From Arthrobacter crystallopoietes (GTDB taxonomy: Bacteria > Actinomycetota > Actinomycetes > Actinomycetales > Micrococcaceae): a stretch of DNA of 64,000 nt. Each line of letters opens with the position of its first letter. The stretch's first letter is position 1. The translations under genes and the position numbers were made by a program. The notes beneath the pieces are model-generated. The model saw only the letters and a list, made by a program, of their open reading frames with translations, searched no databases and was not told where the DNA came from. Shown piece by piece: positions 63,772 through 64,000 of the stretch. The stretch is taken from positions 1,798,001 to 1,862,000 of the forward strand of contig NZ_CP018863.1 in the NCBI RefSeq assembly GCF_002849715.1, read 5' to 3'.

Positions 63772-64000
63772 TCAGTTGCGTGCGGCCGTGCGCAAGAGCC
63801 GAGCGACCTCCGGGGTCATGGAGTAGCGCTCACCGTCCCAACCCCAGATGTAGTGCCAAGAGGTGCCCCTAGGGGTGGTGTACATCGGAAGGCCGGCGCG
63901 ACGGATTGCTTTCCCCACGCCACCGAGAATGCCTGCGATGCCCGACGTGCCTTTCGGGTGCGACATCGCCTTGGCGATCTCGTCTGGAAGGAAGTGCACG
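63772..64000 (-). CDS. hypothetical protein, N-terminus cut or at the right edge
   Basis: At least 75 residues (HFLPDEIAKAMSHPKG, GGVGKAIRRAGLPMYTTPRG, SWHYIWGWDGERYSM). Composition is protein-like, and the frame is still open at the window edge, so the start may lie outside. A GTG at 63999 is the only visible start. No family recognised. Confidence 0.55.
   Translation of the reverse strand, partial: VHFLPDEIAKAMSHPKGTSGIAGILGGVGKAIRRAGLPMYTTPRGTSWHYIWGWDGERYSMTPEVARLLRTAARN

Overview
The window is high-GC DNA from an actinobacterium, most likely Micrococcaceae (Arthrobacter-like). Support comes from the RamB-type regulator beside the glyoxylate genes, a maltokinase-cap protein, a LytR C-terminal domain protein, a lipoprotein class F sortase, and many leaderless starts with a TANNNT box 6-8 nt before the start codon. 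No rRNA, tRNA, CRISPR array or complete insertion sequence was seen.

Layout. 1-13.4 kb: an MpaB-type oxygenase (cut by the left edge), a 2-oxoglutarate-type dioxygenase, a HAD phosphatase, a three-gene multicopper oxidase operon in which the oxidase motifs are split over two proteins, a LytR_C pair, an MFS and an amino-acid transporter, a FrnE-like oxidoreductase, and an ArsR/SRPBCC pair. 13.6-18.3 kb: malate synthase, isocitrate lyase and their RamB-type regulator. 18.4-28.9 kb: universal stress protein, MocR/TauR-type regulator, alanine racemase, taurine:pyruvate-type aminotransferase, phosphate acetyltransferase, permease, a TauZ-type sulfite exporter and a Cds1-like PLP lyase. 28.9-33.3 kb: thioredoxin-reductase-like flavoprotein, methyltransferase, XRE-cupin regulator, DNA polymerase IV. 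33.8-39.4 kb: D-amino-acid dehydrogenase, RidA, double Lrp, Nramp-related transporter, amidase. 40-47.6 kb: an IclR / CobS-like AAA+ / CobT-like VWA operon diverging from sulfoacetaldehyde acetyltransferase (xsc), a second D-amino-acid dehydrogenase and a second RidA. 47.7-55 kb: Excalibur protein plus sortase, then an operon of sodium symporter, amidohydrolase, COG0523 GTPase and carbamoylase-type amidase. 55-64 kb: accessory DNA, partly of lower GC, with gene remnants, a YkvI-type transporter, lipoproteins, a Septu-like ATPase/HNH pair and a 5'-truncated EVE-like/HNH gene.

How it fits together. The central 30 kb reads as one C2-sulfonate economy. Taurine-type amines would be transaminated to sulfoacetaldehyde, Xsc would release sulfite and acetyl phosphate, Pta would make acetyl-CoA, TauZ would export sulfite, and the adjacent glyoxylate shunt would assimilate the C2 unit. 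No alanine dehydrogenase is visible. Instead alanine racemase (in the tpa cluster) and a D-amino-acid dehydrogenase plus RidA (in the xsc operon) could return alanine to pyruvate. The unexpected partner is the CobS/CobT-like motor pair divergent from xsc, without a CobN in the window. It could be an activase or metal-insertion chaperone for this pathway (inference).
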